Source: Halorarum halophilum
Lineage (GTDB): Archaea; Halobacteriota; Halobacteria; Halobacteriales; Haloferacaceae
Assembly: GCF_013401515.1 (NCBI RefSeq)
Contig: NZ_CP058529.1
Location: 62,001 to 126,000, forward strand
Direction of reading: 5' to 3'
DNA: 64,000 nt
Shown here: positions 1 to 8,218 of the stretch, one piece after another
Position numbering within the stretch: the first letter of the stretch is position 1
Layout: every line of letters starts with the position of its first letter
Translations under genes and position numbers: made by a program
The notes under the pieces: model-generated
Told to the model about the DNA's origin: nothing
The model's input: the letters and a program-made list of their open reading frames with translations, nothing else
The model's database searches: none

Positions 1-421
1 GCGCGCCGAACGCGCCGTGCGTCGAGGTGTGCGAGTCGCCACAGACGATGGTCTTGCCCGGCTGGGTGAGCCCCTGTTCCGGACCGACGACGTGGACGAT
101 GCCCTGGTCGCCCGTCGACGGGTCGGCGAACTCGATGCCCGCGTCGCGGACGTTCTCCTCGAGTTCGCTCATCATCCGCTCGGCCGCGTCGTCGCCGTAG
201 GGGCGCGACTGGTCTGCGGTCGGGACGATGTGGTCGACGGTCGCGTACGTCAGTTTCGGGTACGCGACCTCCATCTCGCGCTCGCGGAGCATGCCGAACG
301 CCTGCGGGCTCGTCACCTCGTGGATGAGGTGGAGCCCGACGAACAGCTGGTCCTGGCCGGTCGGGAGCGTGGTCACCTTGTGCCGGTCCCACACCTTGTC
401 GTACAGCGTTCCCTCGCTCAT
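1..421 (-). CDS. leuC: 3-isopropylmalate dehydratase large subunit (partial, N-terminus)
   Basis: Isomerises 2-isopropylmalate to 3-isopropylmalate in leucine synthesis, working with LeuD. Only the first 140 residues are in the window; the gene runs off the left edge. The aconitase-family substrate-site motif [12 protein letters not shown] is seen at residues 128-139, and an early [13 protein letters not shown] block at 30-42 is typical of LeuC. The ATG at 419-421 overlaps the TGA of the upstream small gene, so it is the last visible member of the ilvB-ilvN-ilvC-unknown-leuC operon. The Fe-S cysteines would lie outside the window. Confidence 0.95.
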   Translation of the reverse strand, partial: MSEGTLYDKVWDRHKVTTLPTGQDQLFVGLHLIHEVTSPQAFGMLREREMEVAYPKLTYATVDHIVPTADQSRPYGDDAAERMMSELEENVRDAGIEFADPSTGDQGIVHVVGPEQGLTQPGKTIVCGDSHTSTHGAFGA

Positions 422-756
422 TCGTCGCTCCCTACGTTGCTCGGTCGTTCGAACCCACGGGTCCACACGTCGTTCGCTTCGGGGTACGGCGGCTCGTGAC
501 TCACGTCCGCCATCGACTCGTCGGTCCCGTCGGGTCGGCCCGAACCGTTCCGTCGGGTACGTCCGTGTCGGTCGTCGGCGCCGGGTCGCGGTGGCTCCTC
601 GCCGCCGTCGGCCATCGCCGGTCCCCGGCGGTACACCGCCCAGAACGTCTCGCTCGTGTCGGGGTTGACGTGGCTCACGTCGGCCATCGTCCGGTCGTCC
701 CCGTCCGACTGGTCGTCGGGGGTCGACGATCCGTCCGGGTCGTGTCGGTCGGTCAT
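418..756 (-). CDS. Small acidic protein of unknown function between ilvC and leuC, with a duplicated motif
   Basis: A 112-residue hydrophilic protein whose ATG overlaps the ilvC stop and whose stop overlaps the leuC start, so it is almost certainly translated with both. Two copies of a short motif are visible: [20 protein letters not shown] at residues 24-43 and [20 protein letters not shown] at 82-101. Each begins with MADVSH and holds a conserved tryptophan about a dozen residues later. The rest is Asp/Gly/Arg-rich and probably disordered. I do not recognise an enzyme family. A small unknown gene at this place in the branched-chain operon is something I recall from other haloarchaea, which suggests a conserved accessory role; that role is inference only. 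Confidence 0.75.
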   Translation of the reverse strand: MTDRHDPDGSSTPDDQSDGDDRTMADVSHVNPDTSETFWAVYRRGPAMADGGEEPPRPGADDRHGRTRRNGSGRPDGTDESMADVSHEPPYPEANDVWTRGFERPSNVGSDE

Positions 757-1817
757 CCCCGCATCCCCACGCGGCCCTCCTCGTCCTCCTCCGTCTCGCT
801 CCCCTCGGTCTCGCCGCCCCACGCGAAGAGGCTCCGGAGGTCCTCGCCGACCGCCTCGATGTCGTGGCTCTTCTCCGCGGCACGGAGCTGCGTGTAGGAC
901 GGGCGGCCGGCCTGGTTCTCGGCGATCCACTCGCGGGCGAACGTCCCGTTCTGGACGTCGTCGAGCACGGTCTCCATCCGCGCGCGGACCTCGTCGTTCA
1001 CCACGTCGTCGCCGCGGGTGAGCCCGCCGTACTCGGCCGTGTCGGACACCGAGTCCCACATGTCGCCGAGCCCTCCCTCGTACATCAGGTCCACGATGAG
1101 CTTCAGCTCGTTCAGGCACTCGAAGTAGGCCATCTCGCGGCTGTACCCCGCGTCCACGAGCGTCTCGTACGCCTGCTTCACCAGCGCGGTGACGCCGCCG
1201 CACAGCACCGCCTGCTCGCCGAACAGGTCCGTCTCGGTCTCCTCGCGGAACGTGGTCTCGATGACCCCGGCGCGGGTGCAGCCGATGGCCTGGGCGTACG
1301 CGAGCGCCTCCTCCTTCGCGCGGCCAGTCTCGTCCTGATACACCGCGAGCAGGCCGGGCGTCCCCTGGTCCGCCTCGTAGTTCCGGCGGACGAGGTGGCC
1401 CGGCGACTTGGGGGCGATCATCGTCACGTCGACGCCCTCGGGCGGCCTGATCTGGTTGTAGTGGATGTTGAAGCCGTGCGCGAACTGGAGCGTCTGTCCC
1501 TCCTCGAGTTCGTCGCGGATGGCCTCGAACACGTCCGGCTGGACCGTGTCGGGCACGAGCATCGAGACGATGTCGGCCTCGGCGGCCGCCTCGACGGGCG
1601 TCGCGACGCGGAGGCCGTCGGCCTCGGCGGCGGCGCGCGAGGAGGAACTCTCGCGGAGGCCGACGATCACGTCGACCCCGCTGTCGTCGAGGTTCTGGGC
1701 GTGGGCGTGGCCCTGGCTGCCGTAGCCGAGCACGGCCACGGTCTTGTCGTCGATGTAGCTGCGATTCGCGTCGTCGTCGTAGTACACTGCGGATTCGAAG
1801 GTGTCGTCGTCAGTCAT
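753..1817 (-). CDS. ilvC: Ketol-acid reductoisomerase
   Basis: Converts acetolactate or acetohydroxybutyrate, with NADPH and Mg2+, to the dihydroxy acid in valine, leucine and isoleucine synthesis. The 354-residue protein has the Rossmann nucleotide-binding motif [10 protein letters not shown] at 31-40, FAHGFNIHY at about 112-120, and the all-helical metal-binding domain with [13 protein letters not shown] at about 196-208 and [13 protein letters not shown] at about 237-249. This is the short class I form, with an extra acidic tail rich in Glu after about residue 330. Its start overlaps the end of ilvN by 8 bases, and its stop overlaps the next start, giving tight coupling. Confidence 0.97.
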   Translation of the reverse strand: MTDDDTFESAVYYDDDANRSYIDDKTVAVLGYGSQGHAHAQNLDDSGVDVIVGLRESSSSRAAAEADGLRVATPVEAAAEADIVSMLVPDTVQPDVFEAIRDELEEGQTLQFAHGFNIHYNQIRPPEGVDVTMIAPKSPGHLVRRNYEADQGTPGLLAVYQDETGRAKEEALAYAQAIGCTRAGVIETTFREETETDLFGEQAVLCGGVTALVKQAYETLVDAGYSREMAYFECLNELKLIVDLMYEGGLGDMWDSVSDTAEYGGLTRGDDVVNDEVRARMETVLDDVQNGTFAREWIAENQAGRPSYTQLRAAEKSHDIEAVGEDLRSLFAWGGETEGSETEEDEEGRVGMRG

Positions 1818-2625
1818 CGTAGTTTGGTGTCGCGTCGTCCGTTGCCGCCGAGTGCCCCGGCTCCTCGCCGGGCGTCGTCGGGGAGTCGCCGCGTTCGAGC
1901 GCGGTCTGGCCGGTCCGGGAGATCTCGATGATGCCGAACTGCCGGAACGCGTCGACCGCGTCGTCGATCTTCCGCTCGTGGCCCGTGATCTCCACGGTGA
2001 TGGTACGCGGCCCGGCGTCGAGCGTCCGGCCCTCGTACATCTCGGTGATGGCGTGGACCTTGTCCGGCTCGTCGCCGCGGACCTTCAGGAGCACCAGCTC
2101 CGAACGCACCGCGTTATCGCCGAGCTCGCCGAGGGCGATGACGGGCTTCAGTTTTCCCAGCTGCTTCTTCGCCTGGTCGATGCCGGGCTCAGTCTCGTGG
2201 ATGACCAGGGTGATCCTCGCGTGTCCCTCGACGGTCGTCGGCCCGACCGTGAGGCTCTCGATGTTGAACTGGCGCCGGGAGAACAGCCCGGAGACGCGCG
2301 AGAGCACGCCCGGCTCGTGATCGACGAGCGCCGAGATGACGGCCGTCCGCTGGGCAGGCTCGGCCTCGGCGTCGGGGTCGATCCGGATGCCCTGGGCGTT
2401 CCGCCGCGCGGTCGGCTGCGGCCGTTCGTCCGGCCGCGGCCCGGCCATCCCGCGCTCGGGAACGTGTGACTCGGCGCCGGTCCGCGTCGCGTGTTCGGCC
2501 GCCGGAGCGTCGGACGGGTGGGCGTCGAACCCCGCGCTCGCAGCCCCCGCGCCGGCGGCGCCGTCCGTCGCGTCGGTCGCCCCGTCCCGGCTCTCCGCGC
2601 CGGTCGCGTCGTCGGAATCGCTCAT
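1810..2625 (-). CDS. ilvN: Acetolactate synthase small (regulatory) subunit
   Basis: Regulatory partner of IlvB that normally binds valine and activates the catalytic subunit. The start at 2625 was chosen because this ATG overlaps the ilvB stop (ATGA). The frame stays open further upstream, but only as a shadow of ilvB. The ACT domain begins near residue 94 ([20 protein letters not shown]) and a second conserved block follows ([17 protein letters not shown]). The 271-residue protein is unusually long because about 90 N-terminal residues are a low-complexity, Ala/Gly/Asp-rich extension without recognisable fold. The last residues are also acidic and Pro/Thr-rich. Confidence 0.95.
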   Translation of the reverse strand: MSDSDDATGAESRDGATDATDGAAGAGAASAGFDAHPSDAPAAEHATRTGAESHVPERGMAGPRPDERPQPTARRNAQGIRIDPDAEAEPAQRTAVISALVDHEPGVLSRVSGLFSRRQFNIESLTVGPTTVEGHARITLVIHETEPGIDQAKKQLGKLKPVIALGELGDNAVRSELVLLKVRGDEPDKVHAITEMYEGRTLDAGPRTITVEITGHERKIDDAVDAFRQFGIIEISRTGQTALERGDSPTTPGEEPGHSAATDDATPNYDD

Positions 2626-4382
2626 AGTTGGTCCTCCGTGAGCGCGAACTCGCCGTTGGCGCCGCCGCTCGACACCATCGGGTAGACGTTCTCGCGGGGG
2701 TCGATGTGGGCGTCGACGACGGATGGGCCGTCGTAGGCGAGCGCCTCGCCCACCACGTCGGCGACCTCGTCGTACGAGTCGATCCGGAACCCGCGCGCGC
2801 CGAACGCCTCGGCCAGCTTGTCGAACTCGGGCATCCAGTCGTACTCCGAGGCCATGTGGCGCCCCTCGAAGAAGGCGTCCTGCCACTGGCGGACCATCCC
2901 GATGTACTCGTTGTTGAGCACGACGACGGTGATGTCGAGGTTCTCGCGCACGGCCACGGAGAGCTCCTGGATCGTCATCAGGAACGAGCCGTCGCCGTCG
3001 AAGCAGACGATCTCGCGGTCGTCGTCGGCGGCCAGCCGCGCGCCGATGGCGCCCGGGAGGCCGTACCCCATCGTCCCGAGGCCGTGCGAGGAGACGAACG
3101 TGCGCGGCTCGGTGAACGTCCAGTACTGGGCCGCCCACATCTGGTGTTGTCCGACGCCGGTCGTGACGATGGCGTCGTCGCCGGTCGCGGCGTCGAACGC
3201 CTCGACGACGAACTGCGGCTTGACGGGTTCGTCCGCGTCGACCGCGTAGTCCATCGGGTACTCCTCGCGCCACGCGGTGCACTGCTCGCACCACTCCTTG
3301 GCGTCGGGCGAGCGCTCCATGGCGACCTCGAGCTGTTCGAGCACGGTGCCCGCGTCGCCGACAACCGGGTAGTCGGCGTGGACGTTCTTCGAGATCTCCG
3401 CCGGGTCGATGTCCACGTGGACGACGTCGGCGCCGGGCGCGAACGTGTCGACGCCGCCGGTCAGGCGGTCGTCGAAGCGCGTCCCGACCGCGATCAGGCA
3501 GTCGGTGTGGCTGATGGCCATGTTCGCGTAGCCGGTGCCGTGCATGCCCGCCCAGGAGAGACAGAGGTCGTCGTCCTCCGGGAACGAGCCGATGCCCGGC
3601 ATCGTCGTCACGACGGGGATGCCATGTTCGCGCGCGAACGCCCTGGCCTCGTCGGTCGCGTCGCCCTTGACGACGCCGCCGCCGAACAGGCAGAGCGGTT
3701 TCTCCGCGCGCTCGATGACGCTCGCGGCCGCCTCGACCTCCTCGGCGTCGGCCTCGGGGTCGGGCTTCGAGCGTGCCGGCGCCTCGGGCAGCTTCGGCGC
3801 GCGGTCGGTCTCGCCGAAGGAGACGTCCTTCGGGAGGTCGACGAGCGTCGGGCCCGGTCGGCCGACCTCGGCGAGCGCGAACGCCTCGCCGACGACGTCG
3901 CCGACGGTCTTCGAGTCGCTCGCGAAGTAGTTGTGCTTCGTGATGGGCGCCGTGACGCCGGTCGTGTCGGTCTCCTGGAACGCGTCGGAGCCGACCATGT
4001 GGCTCGGAACCTGACCGGTCAGCGCGAGCATCGCGTCCGAGTCCATCGACGCGTCGGCGATGCCGGTGACGAGGTTCGTCGCGCCCGGGCCCGAGGTGGC
4101 GAGACAGACGCCGGGCGTGCCGGTCACCACGCCGTACGCATCGGCGGCGTGGGCGGCGCCCTGCTCGTGGGCCATGGTCACGTGCTCGATGCTCGAACTG
4201 TACAGCGCGTCGTAGACGGGCATGATGGCGCCCCCCTGGACGCCGAATGCGGTCTCGACGTCGGCCGATTCGAGGGCGGCGACGACGGCGGCGGCACCGT
4301 TCGCCGGCGCGACGGTAGTCGCGTCCGCGCTCGCCTCCTCGTCCTCGGCCGCGTCGGCCGCGGGGTTGGCGGATTCGCTCAT
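2622..4382 (-). CDS. ilvB: Acetolactate synthase large (catalytic) subunit
   Basis: Thiamine-diphosphate enzyme that joins two pyruvates, or pyruvate and 2-oxobutyrate, in the first common step of branched-chain amino acid synthesis. The 586-residue protein has the cofactor-activating glutamate in AHEQGAAHAADAYG (Glu73), a central domain typical of ThDP enzymes, and the C-terminal ThDP/Mg2+ motif beginning GDGSFLMTIQEL and ending LNNEYIGMV. About 25 acidic N-terminal residues precede the catalytic fold. First gene of the operon; an AGGAG-type ribosome-binding site lies just before the ATG, in a leader of roughly 95 bases. Confidence 0.97.
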   Translation of the reverse strand: MSESANPAADAAEDEEASADATTVAPANGAAAVVAALESADVETAFGVQGGAIMPVYDALYSSSIEHVTMAHEQGAAHAADAYGVVTGTPGVCLATSGPGATNLVTGIADASMDSDAMLALTGQVPSHMVGSDAFQETDTTGVTAPITKHNYFASDSKTVGDVVGEAFALAEVGRPGPTLVDLPKDVSFGETDRAPKLPEAPARSKPDPEADAEEVEAAASVIERAEKPLCLFGGGVVKGDATDEARAFAREHGIPVVTTMPGIGSFPEDDDLCLSWAGMHGTGYANMAISHTDCLIAVGTRFDDRLTGGVDTFAPGADVVHVDIDPAEISKNVHADYPVVGDAGTVLEQLEVAMERSPDAKEWCEQCTAWREEYPMDYAVDADEPVKPQFVVEAFDAATGDDAIVTTGVGQHQMWAAQYWTFTEPRTFVSSHGLGTMGYGLPGAIGARLAADDDREIVCFDGDGSFLMTIQELSVAVRENLDITVVVLNNEYIGMVRQWQDAFFEGRHMASEYDWMPEFDKLAEAFGARGFRIDSYDEVADVVGEALAYDGPSVVDAHIDPRENVYPMVSSGGANGEFALTEDQL

Positions 4383-4411
4383 GTCCTGTCTCCTGTCGGG
4401 TGTCGTGTCAT
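4379..4411 (-). other. Possible 10-codon leader ORF upstream of ilvB
   Basis: Between the predicted transcription start and ilvB, an ATG opens a ten-codon frame (MTRHPTGDRT) whose TGA overlaps the ilvB ATG. It contains three Thr but no Leu, Ile or Val codons, so it does not look like a classical branched-chain attenuator. It could couple translation into ilvB or be a chance ORF. Confidence 0.25.
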
Positions 4412-4477
4412 CTGCTGGTCGTTGTGGATCCTGTCGGTCGGCGGTACGGTCGAACGGGGTCTTGAGAACGGTGTTGT

Positions 4478-4505
4478 GTAGGGGTAGCTAGACCCCTACA
4501 ATAAT
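4478..4505 (-). promoter_or_regulatory. ilvB operon promoter with overlapping palindromic operator
   Basis: Read on the minus strand, an ATTATTG TATA-like element (4499-4505) is followed at once by a perfect inverted repeat, GTAGGGGT, six-base spacer, ACCCCTAC (4478-4499). Transcription would begin about 27 bases after the TATA, near 4475, so the palindrome fills the space between TATA box and start site. In archaea this is where repressors block polymerase recruitment. The palindrome and its position are seen; the regulator and its ligand are unknown. Confidence 0.55.
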
Positions 4506-4670
4506 CGCGACGGCCGTCACTACGCCGGGAACGCGGGCGTGAGTGACCGGTGCCGTCTTCATCTCGTCCTCCGGTATCGGCCCGACGGCTAAAACCTTGT
4601 CCCGCCCGGCAATCGTTGCGCGGACGGTTCACCCGCCGCTGGACGGGGCGGTCGGCCGTCGGGGGAGCCA

Positions 4671-5904
4671 TCAGACCGTCGCCCCCCGCTCCCGCTCGTC
4701 GTCCGGACGATCGACGCCCTCTCGTTCGGCGAAGCGCCGGACGTCGTCCATCGTGACGCGCTCGTCCGCGCCGTAGTCCTTCACCCGACGGGTGACCGCG
4801 CGGACCTCCGAGTCGGTCGGGTCGAACCCGTCCTCGCGCAGTCGCTGGCGGACGGAGTGGGTGCCCGTGTGCTTGCCCATCACGAACTCCCGCTCCGCGC
4901 CGACCATCTCCGGGGTCATCACGCCGGGCTCGAACGTGTCGCTGTTCTCGATGACACCGGCGGCGTGGATGCCGGACTCGTGGGAGAAGGCGTTGCGGCC
5001 GACGACCGGCTTGTTCGCGGGCACCGGCATGTCGCTCGCCGCCTCGACGATGCGGGACAGCTCGGTGATGCGCGTCGTATCGATGCCGGTGTCGGCGCCG
5101 TACAGCGACTCGGCGCCCATCACGACCTCCTCGAGCGCGGCGTTGCCGGCGCGTTCGCCGATGCCGTTCACGGACACCTGCATCTGGGCCGCGCCGGCCT
5201 CGACGCCGGCCAGCGCGTTCGCGGCGGCCAGCCCGAAGTCGTCGTGCGTATGCACGTCGACGCGGCCGTCGGTGTGCTCGCGGACGACCTCGATGAGGTC
5301 GCCGAAGCGCCGGGGCGTGGCGACCCCGCACGTGTCGGGGACGTTGATCCAGTCGACGCCGACCTCGTCGACGGCCTCGATGACCTCGACGAGGAACGAC
5401 TCGTCCGTGCGCGTGGCGTCCATCGGCGAGAACATCACGTCGACGCCGGCGTCGCGGACGCGCTGGACCGACTCGACCGCACGCTCCACGACCTCCTCTC
5501 GCGTGGCGTGCATCGAGTCCTCGATCTGCACGTCGCTCGTGGAGACGAACGTGTGGACCATGTCGACCCCCGAGTCGAGCGCCGCCTCGATGTCGGCATC
5601 GACCACGCGGGCGAGCCCGCAGGTCGTCGCGTCGGTGGCCGCGGCGATGTCCGAGACCGCCTCGAACTCGGCGTCGGAGTTGACCGGGAACCCCGCCTCG
5701 ACGACGTGGACCCCCATCTCCGACAGCACCGCGGCTATCTCGCGTTTCTGTTCGTAGTCGAACGACGTGCGTGGCGACTGCTCGCCGTCACGGAGCGTCG
5801 TGTCGAAAATCCTGACCGTCTCGAACTCGTCAGTTGCACTCAGCGTGCCCTGGAAGAACTCGTTCCGCCGGACTGGGTACCGACGAGTCCTGATTATGGG
5901 ACAT
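4671..5904 (-). CDS. leuA: 2-isopropylmalate synthase, 5' end apparently frameshifted
   Basis: Condenses 2-oxoisovalerate with acetyl-CoA to start leucine synthesis. The HMGL-like catalytic barrel is complete: DTTLRDGEQSPR metal/substrate motif, EAGFPVNSD, the HTHDDFGLAAAN metal ligands, and VNGIGERAGNAALEEV. The short form ends near residue 400 and lacks the C-terminal allosteric leucine-binding domain of bacterial LeuA. Oddity: the coding frame is open from a stop at 5904-5906 to the first possible GTG at 5727-5729 with no ATG, GTG or TTG, and starting at that GTG would delete the essential DTTLRDGEQ motif. An ATG at 5902-5904, correctly spaced from a TATA-like box, opens in another frame (MSHNQDSSVPSPAERV) and reaches the point where FFQGTL begins in the LeuA frame. 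A five-base loss there would explain it, either a real mutation or a sequencing error. A rare ATA/ATC start is the alternative. Confidence 0.85.
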
Positions 5905-6296
5905 CAACAGACCGTGGGGGAGAACTCCTTGTAAAGCGTTGTGGTCGGACACATCGTACGGTCCCGACGTGGACCCTTTGGGTGACGCTCTCACCCGAAA
6001 ATCGACGGACTGCGGCGACTACTATCCAACCCATATACCTTATACGTATTAATATTCTGTCTTCGATGCGGTGGCCGTTCGTTCACATCTGTCGCAGTGG
6101 CGGCACGCCACGACCGGCAGTCGTCCACTTCCGCCGAGTCCCACGGCCCGCTCGTGGGGCGCCCGAAGGATCTTCCCGAGCGGAGGTCCCCAAGCATCGT
6201 TCACCTCGACAGAACGACGGTTCCCCAGCACACATCGACGGACGGGCGTCGGACGACTACCGAACGCTTTTGCCCGGTCACTCCGAGTTGGGGCCA
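5905..6296. promoter_or_regulatory. Divergent intergenic region between leuA and the DUF5779-like gene
   Basis: No gene seen in about 390 bases. On the minus strand, CTTTACAAG at 5928-5936 lies about 28 bases before the ATG at 5904, fitting a leaderless leuA promoter. A 6-bp-arm hairpin (GGGTGA, five bases, TCACCC) is at 5980-5996. An AT-rich patch at about 6028-6060 holds TATA-like sequence readable on both strands. Near 6264-6273 a CGCTTTTGCC element stands about 27 bases before the plus-strand ATG at 6297. The AT-rich patch has no assigned gene and might drive an untranslated RNA; that is speculation. Confidence 0.5.
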
Positions 6297-6587
6297 ATGA
6301 CCGAGTTCGGCCTCGACCTCCAGGAAGCCGAGGAGCAACTGGACGAGGAGGTCGCGGGCGAGGTCGTCCTCGGGGTGCTCGACGGCACCACCGACCCGAC
6401 GGTGTGGATCCGGAACGTGGAGTACGGGAACGTCCTCGTGCTCGCAGTGGCCGGGGACCTCAACGAACTCGCCGGCGGGTTCGCCCGCGAGGTGTCCGAC
6501 ATGGGCGGGGAGCTCTCCCACTTCCGGGGGTTCCTCATCGTCTCCCCGCCGAACGTCGCCATCAACACCGACCGGCTGCGGAGTTGA
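6297..6587 (+). CDS. Conserved haloarchaeal protein, DUF5779-like
   Basis: A 96-residue soluble acidic protein. An amphipathic N-terminal helix (residues 4-22) is followed by hydrophobic strands: GEVVLGVLDG, NVLVLAVAGDL and FRGFLIVSPP. The longer open frame upstream is a leuA shadow; this ATG was chosen because it sits about 27 bases after a TATA-like element and begins the compact conserved part. Size and sequence look like the haloarchaeal DUF5779 family, recalled from memory and not checked. Function unknown. It is monocistronic and faces away from leuA. Confidence 0.75.
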   Translation: MTEFGLDLQEAEEQLDEEVAGEVVLGVLDGTTDPTVWIRNVEYGNVLVLAVAGDLNELAGGFAREVSDMGGELSHFRGFLIVSPPNVAINTDRLRS

Positions 6588-6617
6588 GCGTTCGCGTCCA
6601 GTTCTCGCGAGCGCCGG

Positions 6618-7400
6618 CTACGCCGGCAGCAGGACCAGATGGTGCCCGTCGGGGTCGTAGAGTTCGACGCTACCGTCGTCGTGCTCCAGCAACCGGACCG
6701 AGGGCAGGTCCCCGAACGCGCGTTCGGCGGCCGCCGCCGGGTCGGCGACCCTGACGCCGAAGTCGACGTGGGCGCCCCCGCGTGCGCCCGCGAGCCCGAG
6801 TTGCGGCTCCCAGAGCTCCAGGTCGAACGGACGAGGGGCGTCGCTGTCGCTCCCCATTCCGGTTCCGTCCGTCTCCGGGTCACCGCCGCTCGCGTCCGCG
6901 TCCGACCCGTCGTCCACGGTCGGCCCGCGCAGCCGCACCCGCCTGCGTTTCGTGCCCCGGTCGACCGGCTCGAAGCCGAGCGCTCGGTAGGACCGCTCCG
7001 CCGCGTCGACGTTCGCCACCTCCAGGACCACCTCGAACACCCCGACGAGACCCCGTCCGCCGTCGGCCAACCCGGCGATCTCTGGACAGTGACTGTCGTC
7101 GTCGAACGGGTACAGCGAGCGGAACGACCCGAAGGCGACCTCCTCGGCGTCGGGGAACTGCGCCCGCCAGGAGTCGTACTCCGTCCGGGGCGTCTCGAAG
7201 GCGAAGTGGACGTGCAGACCGCCGCGCGGGACCGAGGTGGGTCGCCGGCAGACCAGTTCGGTCCCGCCGACGTCGAACGCGAGTTCCGTGTCGCCGCGTC
7301 GCGTCGGGACGAGACTGAGCCTGTCCGCGTAGAAGTCGGCGGCCCGGTCCAGGTCGTGTACCTCCAGCGCGAGGTGCGCGAGCGCGGGGGTCCGTCTCAC
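6618..7400 (-). CDS. VOC (glyoxalase/dioxygenase fold) protein with two domains
   Basis: A 260-residue protein starting at GTG 7398-7400. Two betaalphabetabetabeta VOC units are visible: the first begins LAHLALEVHDLDRAADFYAD (residues 6-25) and the second begins LVGVFEVVLEVANVDAAERSYRALGF near the middle. The ending YDPDGHHLVLLPA is typical of the family. VOC proteins bind a divalent metal and catalyse isomerisation, ring cleavage or glyoxal detoxification; the substrate here cannot be told. The His of the first domain (HLALEV) and an acidic pattern in ELYDPDGH fit metal ligands. A Gly/Asp-rich linker (GSDADASGGDPETDGTGMGS) interrupts the second domain. It is divergent from the gene at 7443. 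Confidence 0.8.
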   Translation of the reverse strand: MRRTPALAHLALEVHDLDRAADFYADRLSLVPTRRGDTELAFDVGGTELVCRRPTSVPRGGLHVHFAFETPRTEYDSWRAQFPDAEEVAFGSFRSLYPFDDDSHCPEIAGLADGGRGLVGVFEVVLEVANVDAAERSYRALGFEPVDRGTKRRRVRLRGPTVDDGSDADASGGDPETDGTGMGSDSDAPRPFDLELWEPQLGLAGARGGAHVDFGVRVADPAAAAERAFGDLPSVRLLEHDDGSVELYDPDGHHLVLLPA

Positions 7401-7442
7401 CAGTGAGCGTGCGCGGCGCCGGCACTTAAGCCCGAGGCGTCC

Positions 7443-8135
7443 ATGGGTTCGGCTATGCCGATGAAAGCGTCCGGCGAACCCGACCTGCAAGTCGTAGATC
7501 GGTTCGACGGCGGCGTCGGCTGGCTCGCGTACCCCGACGAGTCGATGGCACGGGCCAGTCACGCACTCGCCGTGGACGGGGACGTGTGGGTGGTCGACCC
7601 CGTCGACGCGCCCGGCGTCGACGACCTCCTCGCGGATCTGGACGGGGACGTCGCCGGGACGGTGGTCTGTCTCGATCGCCACTCGCGAGACGCCGCCGAG
7701 ATCGCGACCCGGCACGACGTCCCGGTCTACGTGCCCGACTGGATGACCGGCGTCGCCTCGGAGCTCGACGCGCCCGTCCAGCGGTTCGGACGCGAACTCG
7801 GCGGCCTCTCCGCGATCCGGGTCCGGGACTCCACCATCCCGCCGTGGCAGGAGGTCGCGCTCGTGGACGCCGAGTCGGGGACGCTGTACGTGCCCGAGGC
7901 GGTCGGGACGTCCGTGTACTTCCTGACGCGGGGGGAGCGGCTCGGGGTCCACCCGATGCTCCGGCTCGTGCCGCCGCGTCGGGCGCTCGGCAGACGCTCC
8001 CCGGAACGCGTGCTCGTCGGCCACGGGTCGGGCGTACACGACGGCGCGGGGGCGGCGCTGGAGACGGCGCTTCGCGAGTCACGGGGGAACGCGCCAAGCC
8101 TGTACCTGAAGACGCTCCGCTCGTTCCTGAGATAG
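7443..8135 (+). CDS. Degenerate metallo-beta-lactamase-fold protein, haloarchaeal
   Basis: A 230-residue soluble protein. Its order of elements recalls the metallo-beta-lactamase fold: ASHALAVDGDVWVVDPV (sheet entry and Asp), VVCLDRHSRDAAEIA where HxHxDH would be, VALVDAESGTLYVPEAVG, and a closing VLVGHGSGVHDGAG that resembles the usual GHG-VH segment. The zinc motif is not intact (DRHSRDA), so catalytic metal binding is doubtful. In-frame ATGs at 7443, 7455 and 7461 are all possible; CTTAAG at about 7425 would favour 7455 for a leaderless transcript. Function unknown. The next gene follows closely on the same strand. Confidence 0.65.
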   Translation: MGSAMPMKASGEPDLQVVDRFDGGVGWLAYPDESMARASHALAVDGDVWVVDPVDAPGVDDLLADLDGDVAGTVVCLDRHSRDAAEIATRHDVPVYVPDWMTGVASELDAPVQRFGRELGGLSAIRVRDSTIPPWQEVALVDAESGTLYVPEAVGTSVYFLTRGERLGVHPMLRLVPPRRALGRRSPERVLVGHGSGVHDGAGAALETALRESRGNAPSLYLKTLRSFLR

Positions 8136-8218
8136 GTCACTGGATGCGGCCGAGGACGGGTCTGGTGACGACCGCGACCGTCCGCGGGTTTTTGGTGGGC
8201 GCGACTGCACTATCCCCC

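Noticed and set aside
27-499. Plus-strand frame at the left edge
   Set aside because: It is the antisense of leuC; the leuC motifs are clear on the minus strand.
5727-5729. GTG as the true leuA start
   Set aside because: It would remove the DTTLRDGEQ active-site motif still encoded upstream in the same frame.
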